From: SG8-41 sp029864385
GTDB taxonomy: Bacteria; Pseudomonadota; Gammaproteobacteria; Burkholderiales; SG8-41
Direction of reading: 5' to 3'
DNA: 26,442 bases
NCBI GenBank assembly: GCA_029864385.1
Contig: JAOTTL010000030.1
Span: 1-26,442, forward strand
Both the position numbers and the translations under genes were made by a program. Positions 6,719 to 14,401 of the stretch are shown in pieces; positions within the stretch are counted from its first letter, which is position 1; each line of letters starts with the position of its first letter. The notes beneath the pieces were generated by a model. The model worked only from the letters and a program-made list of their open reading frames with translations. It was not told the DNA's origin and searched no databases.

Positions 6719-7606
6719 TCAACCGTGTGACGGCGGGCCCGCGCGCGCGGCGGCGATGCCATGGCGTACGGTGGGATAACGCAATTTCATGCGCAGTTCG
6801 TTCTTCAGGCGGCGGTTCGTCAGGCGCCGCGACTCGTTCATGAACGAGAGCTGCTGCGCGGAAAGCACGCTCTCCGCCTCCGCGCGCGTCACGCGCGGTG
6901 GATGCGGCAGACCGAAGTGCTCGGCCACGAGATCGAAATAGTCGCCCATCCGGATCGGCGCGTCGTCGGAAGCGTGGTACATGCGCCCACGGCCGCCGCG
7001 GTAGAGGGCCGCAACCACGATGCGCGCCAGATCGTCCGCATGGACATGGTTAACGAAGGCGTCTTCGGCGGGCGCCAGCGCTGGCGTTCCGCGCTCAATC
7101 CGCGCGACCGGCAGCCGGTCGGCCGCGTAAATGCCGGGAACGCGAAGGATCACGACGCGCACCCCGCTGTGTCTGCCCCACTCGCGCAGCCGCTGTTCCG
7201 CGTCCACGCGCCGGCGCGCACGCTCGGTGCGCGGACGTGGCGGCCGCGTTTCGGCGACAAGCTCGCCGCGGCAATCGCCGTACACGCCGCTCGTACTAAT
7301 GTAGACAACCTGCTGTGGTAGACTCCTGCCCTTTGCAAGCGTCGCGATCAGGTGGGCCGTGCGCGTATCGCGCGTGCCACGATCCGGCGGCGGCGCGAGG
7401 TGCACGACGTCGTGGGCGAGCCCGGCGAGCGCTCCGAGCGTTTCAGGCGCGTCAAGGTCTCCCCGGATGGGCGTCACGCCCAGCGAGCGCAGGGGTGCCA
7501 GGCGTTGCGGGGTCCGCGACAAGGCGTAGATACGGCAGCGACCTTGTAGCAGCGGTATCAGCCGCTGCGCGATATCGCCACAACCGACAATGAGCAAGCG
7601 TTTCAT
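6719..7606 (-). CDS. SDR-family NAD(P)-dependent epimerase/reductase (YeeZ-like)
   Basis: This 295-aa extended short-chain dehydrogenase/epimerase homologue probably binds NAD(P) in the cytoplasm; its substrate is unknown. The first strand and nucleotide loop read MKRLLIVGCGDIAQRL, a GxGxxA pattern typical of the YeeZ-like subgroup. It continues with YALSRTPQRL, the segment VVYISTSGVYGDCRGELVAE (the family's S-T/S-GVYGD block), and VVILRVPGIYAADRLP. The FVNHVHADDLARIVVAAL motif is typical of epimerases. The usual YxxxK lysine is not obvious: an RARRR stretch lies at that position, so catalysis as a classical dehydrogenase is uncertain. It leads the cutA-dsbD-tlpA run and may share their transcript. 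Confidence 0.8.
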   Translation of the reverse strand: MKRLLIVGCGDIAQRLIPLLQGRCRIYALSRTPQRLAPLRSLGVTPIRGDLDAPETLGALAGLAHDVVHLAPPPDRGTRDTRTAHLIATLAKGRSLPQQVVYISTSGVYGDCRGELVAETRPPRPRTERARRRVDAEQRLREWGRHSGVRVVILRVPGIYAADRLPVARIERGTPALAPAEDAFVNHVHADDLARIVVAALYRGGRGRMYHASDDAPIRMGDYFDLVAEHFGLPHPPRVTRAEAESVLSAQQLSFMNESRRLTNRRLKNELRMKLRYPTVRHGIAAARAGPPSHG

Positions 7607-7612
7607 GGCCGA

Positions 7613-7618
7613 ATTCTA
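7613..7618 (-). promoter_or_regulatory. Candidate -10 box (TAGAAT) right at the SDR gene start
   Basis: On the minus strand TAGAAT ends six bases before the ATG, so transcription from it would begin at or next to the start codon and give a leaderless mRNA. No good -35 hexamer is visible at 16-18 bp. The 63-bp divergent spacer must hold promoters for both directions, which makes this the best minus-strand candidate, but evidence is thin. Confidence 0.3.
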
Positions 7619-7669
7619 GCCGAAAGCCGGGCCGACGGTTCCGACCGCGCACCGGCATATTCATCCAGC

Positions 7670-8695
7670 ATGCCACACCAGGTCACGATCAAACCCAGCG
7701 ATCACGTTTTTTCCGTCAACGATGGCGAAACCGTGCTCGATGCGGCGCTGCGCGAGGGCTTTATCATCGCCTACGGCTGCCGCAACGGCGCCTGTGGCTC
7801 GTGCAAGGGCGGGCTCCTCGAAGGTCAGATCGACTATGGCCACTATCAAGAGCACGCCTTGCCCGATGCCGAGAAGCAGGCCGGCATGGCGCTCTTCTGC
7901 CAGGCGCGACCGCTCACCGACCTCGTGATCCGGGCCCGGGAGGTCGGGGGCGTGAAAGGCATCGAGATCCGGAAGCTGCCGGCGCGCGTGCACAAAATGG
8001 AACGCCTCGCGCCCGAAGTCATGGCGCTGCAACTCAAGCTGCCGGCGAATGACCGCCTGCAGTTTCTTGCCGGCCAGTACATCGACCTCCTGCTGCCGGG
8101 CAACGCGCGCCGGAGCTTCTCGATGGCGAACGCGCCGCATGACGACGCCTTCCTGCAGCTGCACCTGAGGAACTACGGCGGCCGCTTCAGCGAGCATGTC
8201 TTCGGCAAGATGAAGGAACGGGACATCCTGCGCTTCGAGGGTCCATTCGGCATCTTCTTCCTGCGCGAGGACAGCGACAAGCCCATCATATTGCTCGCAA
8301 GCGGAACCGGCTTTGCACCGATCAAAGCCATGGTAGAGCACGCGCTGCACAAGCGGCTGCAGCGACCCATCACCCTGTACTGGGGCTGCCGCGCCCGCGC
8401 TGATCTCTATCTCGACGAACTGGCTGAGCACTGGCACCGCGAGCACGGCATCCGCTACGTTCCCGTGCTCTCGGATGCGCAACGTGGTGACCAATGGACT
8501 GGCCGCACGGGCCTCGTGCATCACGCGGTGATGGAAGACTTTCCCGACCTGTCGGGCCACCAGGTCTATGCCTGCGGGTCACCGGTGATGGTGGAGGCCG
8601 CGCACCACGACTTTACGGCCCGGTGCGGGCTGACCGAGGACGAGTTCTACTCGGATTCGTTCACGCCCTCCATGCCCGAAACCGGGCCGACGTGA
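7670..8695 (+). CDS. 2Fe-2S ferredoxin/FAD/NAD(P)H oxidoreductase (AscD/RfbI-like reductase)
   Basis: This 341-aa electron-transfer flavoprotein has three modules in order. The plant-type 2Fe-2S domain has cysteines 37, 42, 45 and 77 (YGCRNGACGSCKGG and LFCQARP). The FAD-binding barrel has RSFSMANAP near 148-156, the RxxSxxN-type flavin motif. The NAD(P)-binding domain has LLASGTGFAPIKAMVEH near 208-224 and VYACGSPVMVEAA near the C-terminus. Betaproteobacterial copies are often labelled CDP-6-deoxy-delta-3,4-glucoseen reductase, but no deoxysugar genes are nearby, so that name should not be trusted. Similar reductases serve oxygenases, and the partner here is unknown. It is a single plus-strand gene divergent from the SDR gene, with no strong ribosome-binding site. 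Confidence 0.85.
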   Translation: MPHQVTIKPSDHVFSVNDGETVLDAALREGFIIAYGCRNGACGSCKGGLLEGQIDYGHYQEHALPDAEKQAGMALFCQARPLTDLVIRAREVGGVKGIEIRKLPARVHKMERLAPEVMALQLKLPANDRLQFLAGQYIDLLLPGNARRSFSMANAPHDDAFLQLHLRNYGGRFSEHVFGKMKERDILRFEGPFGIFFLREDSDKPIILLASGTGFAPIKAMVEHALHKRLQRPITLYWGCRARADLYLDELAEHWHREHGIRYVPVLSDAQRGDQWTGRTGLVHHAVMEDFPDLSGHQVYACGSPVMVEAAHHDFTARCGLTEDEFYSDSFTPSMPETGPT

Positions 8696-8734
8696 ACTTT
8701 GCGGCGTGACTGGAACGTAACGCAAAAATCAAAA

Positions 8735-8861
8735 TTAGCCGCCGATATACGCCGATAAGCCCCAACATTGAACCGCCAAGACGCCAAGAGAAGCAAGAAT
8801 TAAGAGCAGTTACTCATCACCCATCACCCATCACGCTCCATTCACCATTCGCCATTCACCG
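8735..8861. repeat. Three short-period arrays packed in one spacer
   Basis: The 170-bp spacer between the reductase and hemY (convergent 3' ends) contains three tandem patterns with different periods. They are a 10-bp type (GCCGCCGATATACGCCGATA, 8738-8757), an 8-9-bp type (ACCGCCAAG, ACGCCAAG, AGAAGCAAG, 8772-8797), and a 7-bp type with seven units (CTCATCA, CCCATCA, CCCATCA, CGCTCCA, TTCACCA, TTCGCCA, TTCACCG, 8813-8861). No gene or obvious terminator stem was found. Confidence 0.8.
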
Positions 8862-8865
8862 GGTT

Positions 8866-10077
8866 TTAGAGCGGCGTGCGGCGGCGCCCGTCGGTGACGG
8901 CCTTAAGCTGCAAGAGTGCGAGGGTGAAGCTCTCACGTTGATGGAGCTGCGCGGCCTCCGTGTTGCCAAGCTTCTCGTGCAGGCCGGCCAGCGCGAGATG
9001 AGCCGAGTAGGTCGGCTCGACCGCAATGCTCGCCTCAAGATAGCTTTGTGCCTTGCCCCAAAGTTCCTGTGTGCTGCACAACCTGCCCAACGTGAGCAGC
9101 AGCACGGCGTCGCGCGGGTAGGACTTTACCCAGCTTTCCGCCCGCTCGATTCGCCGCAACGCGTCGCCGCCGTCGCACTCGGCATAGAGCGCAACAATAT
9201 CGCTGTCCCAGCTCGACTCGAGCGCCTCCTCGATGACGCGGTGTGCCTGCGTGCATCCCTCGAGTGCGATGAAGCAGCGTGCGGCCGCGCCCGCGATCCG
9301 GCTGTCGGTGCGCTCTTTCGCCGGCACCTTGCGCCACGCCTCTTCCAGCGCCACCACGTCGAGCGCCTTGCGCGTCAGGTTCTCGACCAGCGCGACGCGG
9401 CGGATTTGCGTCGCCTGGTCGGCGTCGAACACTTTGCGCCGCTGCAGCTCGTTCACCAGTGGGAGCGCCTGATCCCAGTTGCGCAGCTGCTGCTGTGCCG
9501 TCAGCTCGAGCCGCAGCGCTGCGGTATGCCGGCGCGGTAACCGCTGCAGCACGTCGAGCGCCTCCTCGAAGCGGCGCTGATCCACCAGCAGCTCGGCCTC
9601 GGTGACCACCCGCATCGGCTCGTCGCCGCCCGCCGCGGCCGCGGCGCGCGCGAGATAGCCGTCGCGCCGCTCATAAGCGCACAGACCGTGTGCCGCGCGC
9701 GCAGCAAGAACCGCGCTCAGATCCGGCTGCTCACCCATGTCAAGGGCGCGCTGCGCCGCTTTCTCGGCGCGCGCGTAACGACCTGCGAAATACTCGTGCA
9801 GCGCGGTGGCGAGGGTCGCTCGCGCCTTCCTGCGCCGGCGCGCCGCCCGGTACTCGCGTACCTGGCCCGGCAAGCGCGCCGTGGCCGCAAACATCCGGAC
9901 GATGAGGTAGAAGATGATGAATGCCGCGGCCAGCAGCAGCAAAAGGAGGTTGAGCGAGAGCTCGATGCGATAGGGCGCGGAAACTACCAGCACGTAGCCG
10001 GTGCTGTAGCGCGCGAGCAGGGTCAGGCCCACCGCGATCGCGACGATCATCACGATCCAGATCAGCGCCCGCAACAC
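8866..10077 (-). CDS. hemY: HemY-like TPR membrane protein of the heme operon
   Basis: Proteobacterial HemY is an inner-membrane tetratricopeptide-repeat protein encoded with hemC-hemD-hemX; it is not the Gram-positive protoporphyrinogen oxidase of the same name, and its exact role in heme synthesis is unresolved. The 403-aa protein has two N-terminal membrane helices (LRALIWIVMIVAIAVGLTLLA and LNLLLLLLAAAFIIFYLIVRMF) around a short loop with YVLVVSAPYRIELS. A basic stretch (RAARRRRKARA) and then helical TPR-like repeats run to the C-terminus, including an AHLALAGLHEKLGNTEAA repeat. The start is a GTG that gives the standard VLRAL opening. It is last in the hem run, 148 bp after hemX, a spacer with no gene. 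Confidence 0.9.
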   Translation of the reverse strand: MLRALIWIVMIVAIAVGLTLLARYSTGYVLVVSAPYRIELSLNLLLLLLAAAFIIFYLIVRMFAATARLPGQVREYRAARRRRKARATLATALHEYFAGRYARAEKAAQRALDMGEQPDLSAVLAARAAHGLCAYERRDGYLARAAAAAGGDEPMRVVTEAELLVDQRRFEEALDVLQRLPRRHTAALRLELTAQQQLRNWDQALPLVNELQRRKVFDADQATQIRRVALVENLTRKALDVVALEEAWRKVPAKERTDSRIAGAAARCFIALEGCTQAHRVIEEALESSWDSDIVALYAECDGGDALRRIERAESWVKSYPRDAVLLLTLGRLCSTQELWGKAQSYLEASIAVEPTYSAHLALAGLHEKLGNTEAAQLHQRESFTLALLQLKAVTDGRRRTPL

Positions 10078-10202
10078 GAGTCTGCCTCCGGATTTTGAAG
10101 AAAGATCCCCGACCGCCCGGTCACACGGCTGAACGCCGAGCGCGGCACTTTAACGAGCCGCACACGGCAGACGGGCAGGAAACAGGCGCCAACGGTTGGT
10201 CC

Positions 10203-10230
10203 GATCACGGTTCACCGGTCACTGATTACG
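10203..10230. repeat. 7-bp array that contains the hemX stop codon
   Basis: Units GATCACG, GTTCACC, GGTCACT, GATTACG run without gaps. The hemX stop (TAA on the minus strand, 10226-10228) lies in the last unit, so the array crosses from the coding end into the hemX-hemY spacer. Confidence 0.7.
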
Positions 10231-11353
10231 GCTTCTGAGTGGCGTCCGCTCGCGCGCGCCGGTAGCCACGCACGGCCTCCAGCGAGGCCGAAATGTCCGG
10301 TACCTCGGCGCTCAGTTCGGCCGCGTGCAGGTTCGACAGCATTGTGACGTCGCGCGCGACGGCGTCGTTGCGCACATCGTAGTAGCGCTGCAGCCAGTCG
10401 CGCGCTGCGCCGAGGTCGGCCTTGTAGCTCTGCATATCGCGCGCGAGCAGGCCGAGCCGCGCACCGAGCAACCGCAGCTTGAGATTCTCGCGCAGGAAAA
10501 ATGCCTGCGAGGGCGCCAGCAGGGGAATATCGGGGCGGTCCATGCGCTGGACCCGCACGAGCTGTTTCAGCTCTTCCCAGGTCTCGCGTAACAGCCGCTT
10601 CCAGAGCGGCTCCTCGGCCTCCCCGGGGTCGGACCGCGCGCCGGACTGAGGCCGCATGTCCATGGACAGGGGCAGCGTGTCCACGCGGACGAGGAGTTCG
10701 TCGAGCTGCGCGCTGATGCCGACGGTGTCGACCGTGGCATGCCCTTGCAGCCGGGCGATGTCGCCGCTGATCGCCTGGCGCACCCCGGTCAACTGGGGTT
10801 GCGCCAGCCGCTGGAGCTTTTCCTCTGCCGTCCGCAGGGCGGCGAGCGCTACCTTAACATTGCCGCTGAGTCGCAGCTGCTGGCTCGCGATGATGAGTGT
10901 CTGCTCGATCTCCACAACAGCCCAGTCGTCACGGTTGCGGGAGAGATCCTGGAGCAACGTTTCCAACGCAGCTAGCTGCGCCTGGGTTTGCCCGACCCGG
11001 CTTTCCAGCGCGCCCAGCTTGCCTTGAACCGCAGACATCGCCTCGCCCACCTGCTCCGAGACGCGGCGGTTCTCGAGCGCCTTCACATCCGCGCTGGCCA
11101 GTTTCTGCGCCAACTCCTTGCGCATGGCACCGGTTTCGATGCGGCCTTGGTACCAATACCACCCCAACAACCCCGCGACGATGACAATGACCATGAACGC
11201 AAGGCCGATGCCGCGCCACCCTAGCGTGCGCGCCGGCGCGGCGACGGGCTCAGCCGCGGGCTCTGCTCCTGCCGGCTCAGCAGCAGTTTCCTGCTCGGGC
11301 CCCGGCACGGGCTCTGCTTCCGGCTGCGTTTTCTCCTGCGGGGATTCGCTCAT
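10226..11353 (-). CDS. hemX: HemX-like membrane protein (annotated uroporphyrinogen-III C-methyltransferase family, non-catalytic)
   Basis: HemX is the conserved third member of the hemCDXY cluster. The 375-aa protein has an acidic Pro/Ala/Glu-rich cytoplasmic tail (residues 1-43), one membrane helix (about 48-67, IGLAFMVIVIVAGLLGWYWY), and then a long helical region with coiled-coil character (MRKELAQKLASADVKALENR and VQGKLGALESRVGQTQAQLAALE). The C-terminal domain includes AVVEIEQTLIIASQQLRLSGNVKVALAALRTAEEKL and FFLRENLKLRLLGARLGLLARD, blocks typical of the family. None of the SAM-binding motifs of true CysG/CobA methyltransferases is present, so the common name is misleading; a scaffold or assembly role is more plausible. 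It begins 295 bp below hemD, across a repeat-bearing spacer. Confidence 0.88.
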   Translation of the reverse strand: MSESPQEKTQPEAEPVPGPEQETAAEPAGAEPAAEPVAAPARTLGWRGIGLAFMVIVIVAGLLGWYWYQGRIETGAMRKELAQKLASADVKALENRRVSEQVGEAMSAVQGKLGALESRVGQTQAQLAALETLLQDLSRNRDDWAVVEIEQTLIIASQQLRLSGNVKVALAALRTAEEKLQRLAQPQLTGVRQAISGDIARLQGHATVDTVGISAQLDELLVRVDTLPLSMDMRPQSGARSDPGEAEEPLWKRLLRETWEELKQLVRVQRMDRPDIPLLAPSQAFFLRENLKLRLLGARLGLLARDMQSYKADLGAARDWLQRYYDVRNDAVARDVTMLSNLHAAELSAEVPDISASLEAVRGYRRARADATQKP

Positions 11354-11440
11354 GCGACGTGATGGGCTGGCTCAGCCGATAGTATGGAGCGTCGTCCACG
11401 GTGCTGCAACACTGGAAGCCGTCCCAAAAATGCTCATGAA

Positions 11441-11520
11441 ACCGCAGATGAACGCCGATGCCGAACACCAGCCGGAACGGTTTCGGGTTGTCCGCGTTGA
11501 TCGGCGCTCATCGGCGGTTG
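11441..11520. repeat. Inverted pair of 10-bp-period arrays between hemD and hemX
   Basis: Left units ACCGCAGATG, AACGCCGATG (11441-11460) are matched in opposite orientation by right units TCCGCGTTGA, TCGGCGCTCA, TCGGCGGTTG (11491-11520), with a 30-bp centre. The rest of the 11354-11648 spacer shows only a small GTGAC-GACTT-GTCAC hairpin near 11565-11580 and no gene. Confidence 0.75.
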
Positions 11521-11648
11521 CCTGAACGTTTCAAGGTTCTTAAGAGCCGTTCTAGCACCCGGTAGTGACGACTTGTCACCGTTGGCTCATGGATAGTCAC
11601 CGAAAAGCTTGAGGCTGGCAGCACACTGGATCTCGATTACCTCGACCG

Positions 11649-12434
11649 TTATCCTTGGCCGCTCGGAATGGCGAAGTGTTCTTTCAGAGCATCCATCAGG
11701 CCCTCGTCGGCGGGTTCGGTGACGATCACGCGCGTGAGCCCCAGCTCGCGCGCGACCTCGGCGATGCGCGGATGTGGCACGAACACCGGTGTTTTTCGCA
11801 ACCACTGACGCCCGAGGGCACCAATCATCTCGTAGAGGTTGCGTAGGCCTTCGCTGCTAGTCACCGTGACCGCGTCGAGCTCGTTGCGCGCCCACGCCTT
11901 GAGCAGCGGCGCCGCATCCAGATTGGGCGTGCCCCGGCGATAGCATTCCGCGTATTCCACGCCAGCGCCGCGCGCCTTCAAGGTGTCACCGAGCAGCTCG
12001 CGGCCGCCGTCGCCGCGGAAGATCACGATGCGCTTGCCCCGCATCTCCTGCAGCTCGGGCAGCTCGAGCAGCGCCTCGCTGTCGAAGCGGCGCGCCGGCG
12101 CAATTGCGTTGGTCACCCCGAAGCGTGCGAGCTCCTTCACGCCCCCGCGGCCAATCGCGGCACACTGCAGGCCGGGCGGCAGTGCGCGGTGCGCCGTGAT
12201 CAGGTTCATGGCCTTGTTCACTGCATTGGGGCTGATGAACACGGCGAGATCGAATTCGTCGAGGCGCGCGACAACGGCCAGCAACGGCTTGAGGTCCTCC
12301 ACGTCGTGAATCTCCAGCACCGGAAACAGGATTGCCTCGCCTCCCGCGCCATGGATCATCGCGGCCAACTCCCGCGCCTGTTGCGCCGGGCGCGTGACCA
12401 CGATGTTTCTTCCCGTGAGTGGCTGACCCTTCAT
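11649..12434 (-). CDS. hemD: Uroporphyrinogen-III synthase HemD
   Basis: HemD cyclises hydroxymethylbilane to uroporphyrinogen III in the cytoplasm, inverting ring D; it acts right after HemC. The 261-aa length is normal. This family is poorly conserved, but the typical landmarks are there: GRNIVVTRPAQQARELAAMIHGAGGEAILFPVLEI at the N-terminus, AVFISPNAVNKAM, AAIGRGGVKELARFGV, KRIVIFRGDGGRELLGDTLKARGA, VEYAECYRRGTP, VTVTSSEGLRNLYEM and VFVPHPRIAEVARELG. The position between hemC and hemX supports it. The ATG lies inside a 10-bp tandem repeat, which places a second, out-of-frame ATG ten bases upstream. Confidence 0.93.
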   Translation of the reverse strand: MKGQPLTGRNIVVTRPAQQARELAAMIHGAGGEAILFPVLEIHDVEDLKPLLAVVARLDEFDLAVFISPNAVNKAMNLITAHRALPPGLQCAAIGRGGVKELARFGVTNAIAPARRFDSEALLELPELQEMRGKRIVIFRGDGGRELLGDTLKARGAGVEYAECYRRGTPNLDAAPLLKAWARNELDAVTVTSSEGLRNLYEMIGALGRQWLRKTPVFVPHPRIAEVARELGLTRVIVTEPADEGLMDALKEHFAIPSGQG

Positions 12435-12460
12435 CGGCGTTCATCGGCGTTAATCGGCGG
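12430..12460. repeat. 10-bp tandem array forming the hemC/hemD junction
   Basis: Three units TCATCGGCGT, TCATCGGCGT, TAATCGGCGG (12431-12460) span the end of hemC and the start of hemD. On the minus strand the array encodes the last hemC codons and its TAA stop (12450-12452), then supplies the hemD ATG (12432-12434). Confidence 0.85.
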
Positions 12461-13409
12461 CTTGCTTTTCCAGCTCAGCGAGGATCGCGTCGGCACCACG
12501 GGATCTGAGCTCTTCAGCGAGTGCAATGCCCAGTGCCTCCGCGTCGGCTGCGACACCCGTGCGTTCCCCGGCGATCATCCGGCTTCCATCGGGTGCCCCA
12601 ACGAACGCGCGCAGGCGCAATTGCGTGCCGCTCAGCTGAGCATAGGCCCCGAGCGGCACATTGCAGCTGCCCGAAAGCGCGCGGGACAGCGCCCGCTCCG
12701 CCGTCACGCACAGCAACGTATCGCGGTGACCCAGGGGGTTTAGCAGCTCGAAGAGGTCGGCCCGGTCGGCACGGCATTCCAGGCCCAGCGCGCCCTGCCC
12801 CGGCGCGGGCAGGCTCTCCTCCGGCTCGAGCAGCGCCGTCACACGCTGCTCGAGTCCAAGGCGCCTGAGTCCGGCGGCCGCCAGCAGGATTGCATCGAAC
12901 GCGCCTTCGTCCAGTTTGCGCAAGCGGGTGGTCACGTTGCCGCGCAACGGTCGCACCTCGAGACGAGAATGTTGGGCACGCACCTGGCATTCCCGGCGCA
13001 GGCTGGAAGTGCCAACCCGCGCGCCCGCTGGCAGCGCGGCGAGCCCCGGGTAGCGGCCAGACATGAAAGCGTCGCGGGGATCTTCACGCTCCATGACCCC
13101 GGCCAGCGCAAAGCCCGCGGGCAGGTGCATCGGCACATCTTTCATGGAGTGCACGGCAATATCGGCGCGGCCGGATGCGAGCGCGTCCTCCAACTCCTTG
13201 ATGAACAGGCCCTTGCCGCCGATCTTTGCCAGCGAGACATCGAGCCGACGGTCACCCTCCGTGGTCAGGCCGAGCACCGCGATTTCCGCGCGCGGGTATA
13301 ATCCGGCCAGCCGTGACTGGACGTGGCGCGCCTGCCACATTGCAAGCGCGCTTTCGCGCGACGCGATGACGATGCGCCGCGTCGCTGCCCCGGCGACATT
13401 ACCGCTCAA
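12450..13409 (-). CDS. hemC: Porphobilinogen deaminase (hydroxymethylbilane synthase) HemC
   Basis: HemC links four porphobilinogen molecules into hydroxymethylbilane using a covalently bound dipyrromethane cofactor. Family motifs are intact: RIVIASRESALAMWQARHV, DVSLAKIGGKGLFIKELEDAL, VHSMKDVP with the catalytic Asp at about residue 91, VGTSSLRRECQVRA, RGNVTTRLRKLDEG, APGQGALGLECR, and the cofactor-attachment cysteine in GSCNVPLGAYA at about residue 249. No ATG is available at the N-terminus. I chose the TTG at 13409 because GAGG lies six bases before it; another TTG two codons upstream (13415) directly abuts that GAGG. The gene is separated from algR by a 230-bp stretch holding a thioredoxin-like remnant, so it probably has its own promoter. 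Confidence 0.94.
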   Translation of the reverse strand: MSGNVAGAATRRIVIASRESALAMWQARHVQSRLAGLYPRAEIAVLGLTTEGDRRLDVSLAKIGGKGLFIKELEDALASGRADIAVHSMKDVPMHLPAGFALAGVMEREDPRDAFMSGRYPGLAALPAGARVGTSSLRRECQVRAQHSRLEVRPLRGNVTTRLRKLDEGAFDAILLAAAGLRRLGLEQRVTALLEPEESLPAPGQGALGLECRADRADLFELLNPLGHRDTLLCVTAERALSRALSGSCNVPLGAYAQLSGTQLRLRAFVGAPDGSRMIAGERTGVAADAEALGIALAEELRSRGADAILAELEKQAAD

Positions 13410-13424
13410 CGCCAACCTCGCGAA

Positions 13425-13673
13425 ATGCTTTCAAGCCGATCCCTGCCACACCTGCTGGTCGCGGCGATTCTAGCATGCGCGACCACCGCATCCTGCGCGC
13501 AGAGCACCGGGCAGCTGCCGCGCGCCGACGACTTCGCAACGCTGGCCAAAGAAGCACGCACGCGGCGCGTGCCGGTCATGATCGCCTTCGTTCAGCCGGC
13601 CGTTGAGGCCGGGCTCATCAAGCTGCGCGCGGCGCCGGATCAGCGGGAGAATTCCCGCACCACGTGCTGCTGA
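13425..13673 (+). pseudogene. Truncated periplasmic thioredoxin-like ORF, CxxC lost
   Basis: This 82-codon plus-strand frame begins with a convincing signal peptide (MLSSRSLPHLLVAAILACATTASCAQS). It continues LPRADDFATLAKEARTRRVPVMIAFVQP, which looks like the first helix and strand of periplasmic thioredoxin-fold proteins, where the next residues would normally be an active-site CxxC. Here the frame continues AVEAGLIKLRAAPDQRENSRTTCC and ends, with the last 34 bp antisense to the end of algR. I infer a gene that lost its catalytic core and C-terminus by deletion. Alternatives are a small secreted protein of unknown role or chance coding. Not verified by alignment. Confidence 0.4.
13467..13475 (-). 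promoter_or_regulatory. Extended -10 element (TGCTAGAAT) upstream of hemC
   Basis: On the minus strand TGCTAGAAT matches an extended -10 box about 58 bp before the hemC start, with no clear -35. It lies within the signal-peptide codons of the opposing thioredoxin-like remnant. Its presence fits the idea that hemC no longer depends on the algZ-algR transcript. Confidence 0.4.
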
Positions 13674-14401
13674 CGCCGGCTCACCGGGAGTTTCTCCTCG
13701 ATACCGTTGAGCAGTACTACCCAGTGCGTTTCCCCGTCCTTCGCCGTGCGCTCGAAGCCGCGGATGGCCGCGCGCGCAACCAGGCAGTTGCGATGCACCC
13801 GCACAAAACGCTCCGCGTACTCTTCCTCGAGCCGGGTCAGTGATTCCTCGATCAGGTGCTCGCCCTTGACGGTACGCACGGTCAGGTACTTGAGCTCGGC
13901 CTTCAGATAGACAACGTCCACGATCGGGATGAGCTCGATCTTGCCCCGCTCCTGCGCGCTCAGGTGCGCGCGCGGTGCCCGCTGGAGCTCGCGGAGTGTT
14001 TCGGGCCGTGGCGGACGCGCCGTCCGCACCCGCGCCAGTGCTTCTTTCAGCCGCGCCGCGCGAATAGGCTTGAGCAGGTAGTCGACCGCGTTCACCTCGA
14101 ACGCCTTCAGCGCATACACGTCGTACGCGGTGGCAAAAATCACGGCCGGCGGCCGGTCCAGCTTCAGCAGGTGGTGCGCCAGCTCAATGCCGTCCATTTC
14201 GGGCATGCGCACATCGAGCAGCACGACATCGCAAGGCACGCGCTCGAGCAGTTCGAGCGCCGCGCGCCCGCTTGCCGCGTCGCCCGCGACCTCGAGCGGC
14301 AGCTCCTGTGCGCAGTCGGCAAGCACGTCGTGCAGGCGGGAGCGTGCCGGCGCCTCATCGTCCACGATCAGCACTCGTAACGGTTTGGGGGATTCAGTCA
14401 C
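13640..14401 (-). CDS. algR: LytTR-type response regulator AlgR
   Basis: This 253-aa cytoplasmic DNA-binding response regulator is paired with the AlgZ-like kinase encoded just upstream. The receiver domain (about 8-125) has the acidic pair DDE at 14-16, phospho-acceptor Asp63 in VVLLDVRMPEMDG, Thr91 in FATAYD and Lys111 in LLKPI. The C-terminal LytTR DNA-binding domain (about 145-250) has IELIPIVDVVYLKAELKYLTVRT, RVHRNCLVARAAIRGFER and LNGIEEKLPVSRRQ. In Pseudomonas the orthologue controls alginate and virulence; targets here are unknown. The start is GTG at 14401, which lies inside a 7-bp repeat array; no ATG is available in frame near it. Confidence 0.92.
   Translation of the reverse strand: MTESPKPLRVLIVDDEAPARSRLHDVLADCAQELPLEVAGDAASGRAALELLERVPCDVVLLDVRMPEMDGIELAHHLLKLDRPPAVIFATAYDVYALKAFEVNAVDYLLKPIRAARLKEALARVRTARPPRPETLRELQRAPRAHLSAQERGKIELIPIVDVVYLKAELKYLTVRTVKGEHLIEESLTRLEEEYAERFVRVHRNCLVARAAIRGFERTAKDGETHWVVLLNGIEEKLPVSRRQQHVVREFSR

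Noticed and set aside
7661..8560. Long minus-strand frame opposite the 2Fe-2S reductase (299 codons)
   Set aside because: It is antisense to a protein with intact Fe-S, FAD and NAD motifs; no independent support.
7670..8695. Specific deoxysugar (AscD) role for the reductase
   Set aside because: The domain order fits many ferredoxin reductases and there are no CDP-sugar genes in the neighbourhood.
8813..8861. CRISPR-like array
   Set aside because: The units are 7 bp with no spacers, so this is a short tandem repeat.
10226..11353. HemX as a genuine uroporphyrinogen-III methyltransferase
   Set aside because: None of the SAM-binding or tetrapyrrole methylase motifs is present; the protein is a membrane-anchored coiled-coil protein.
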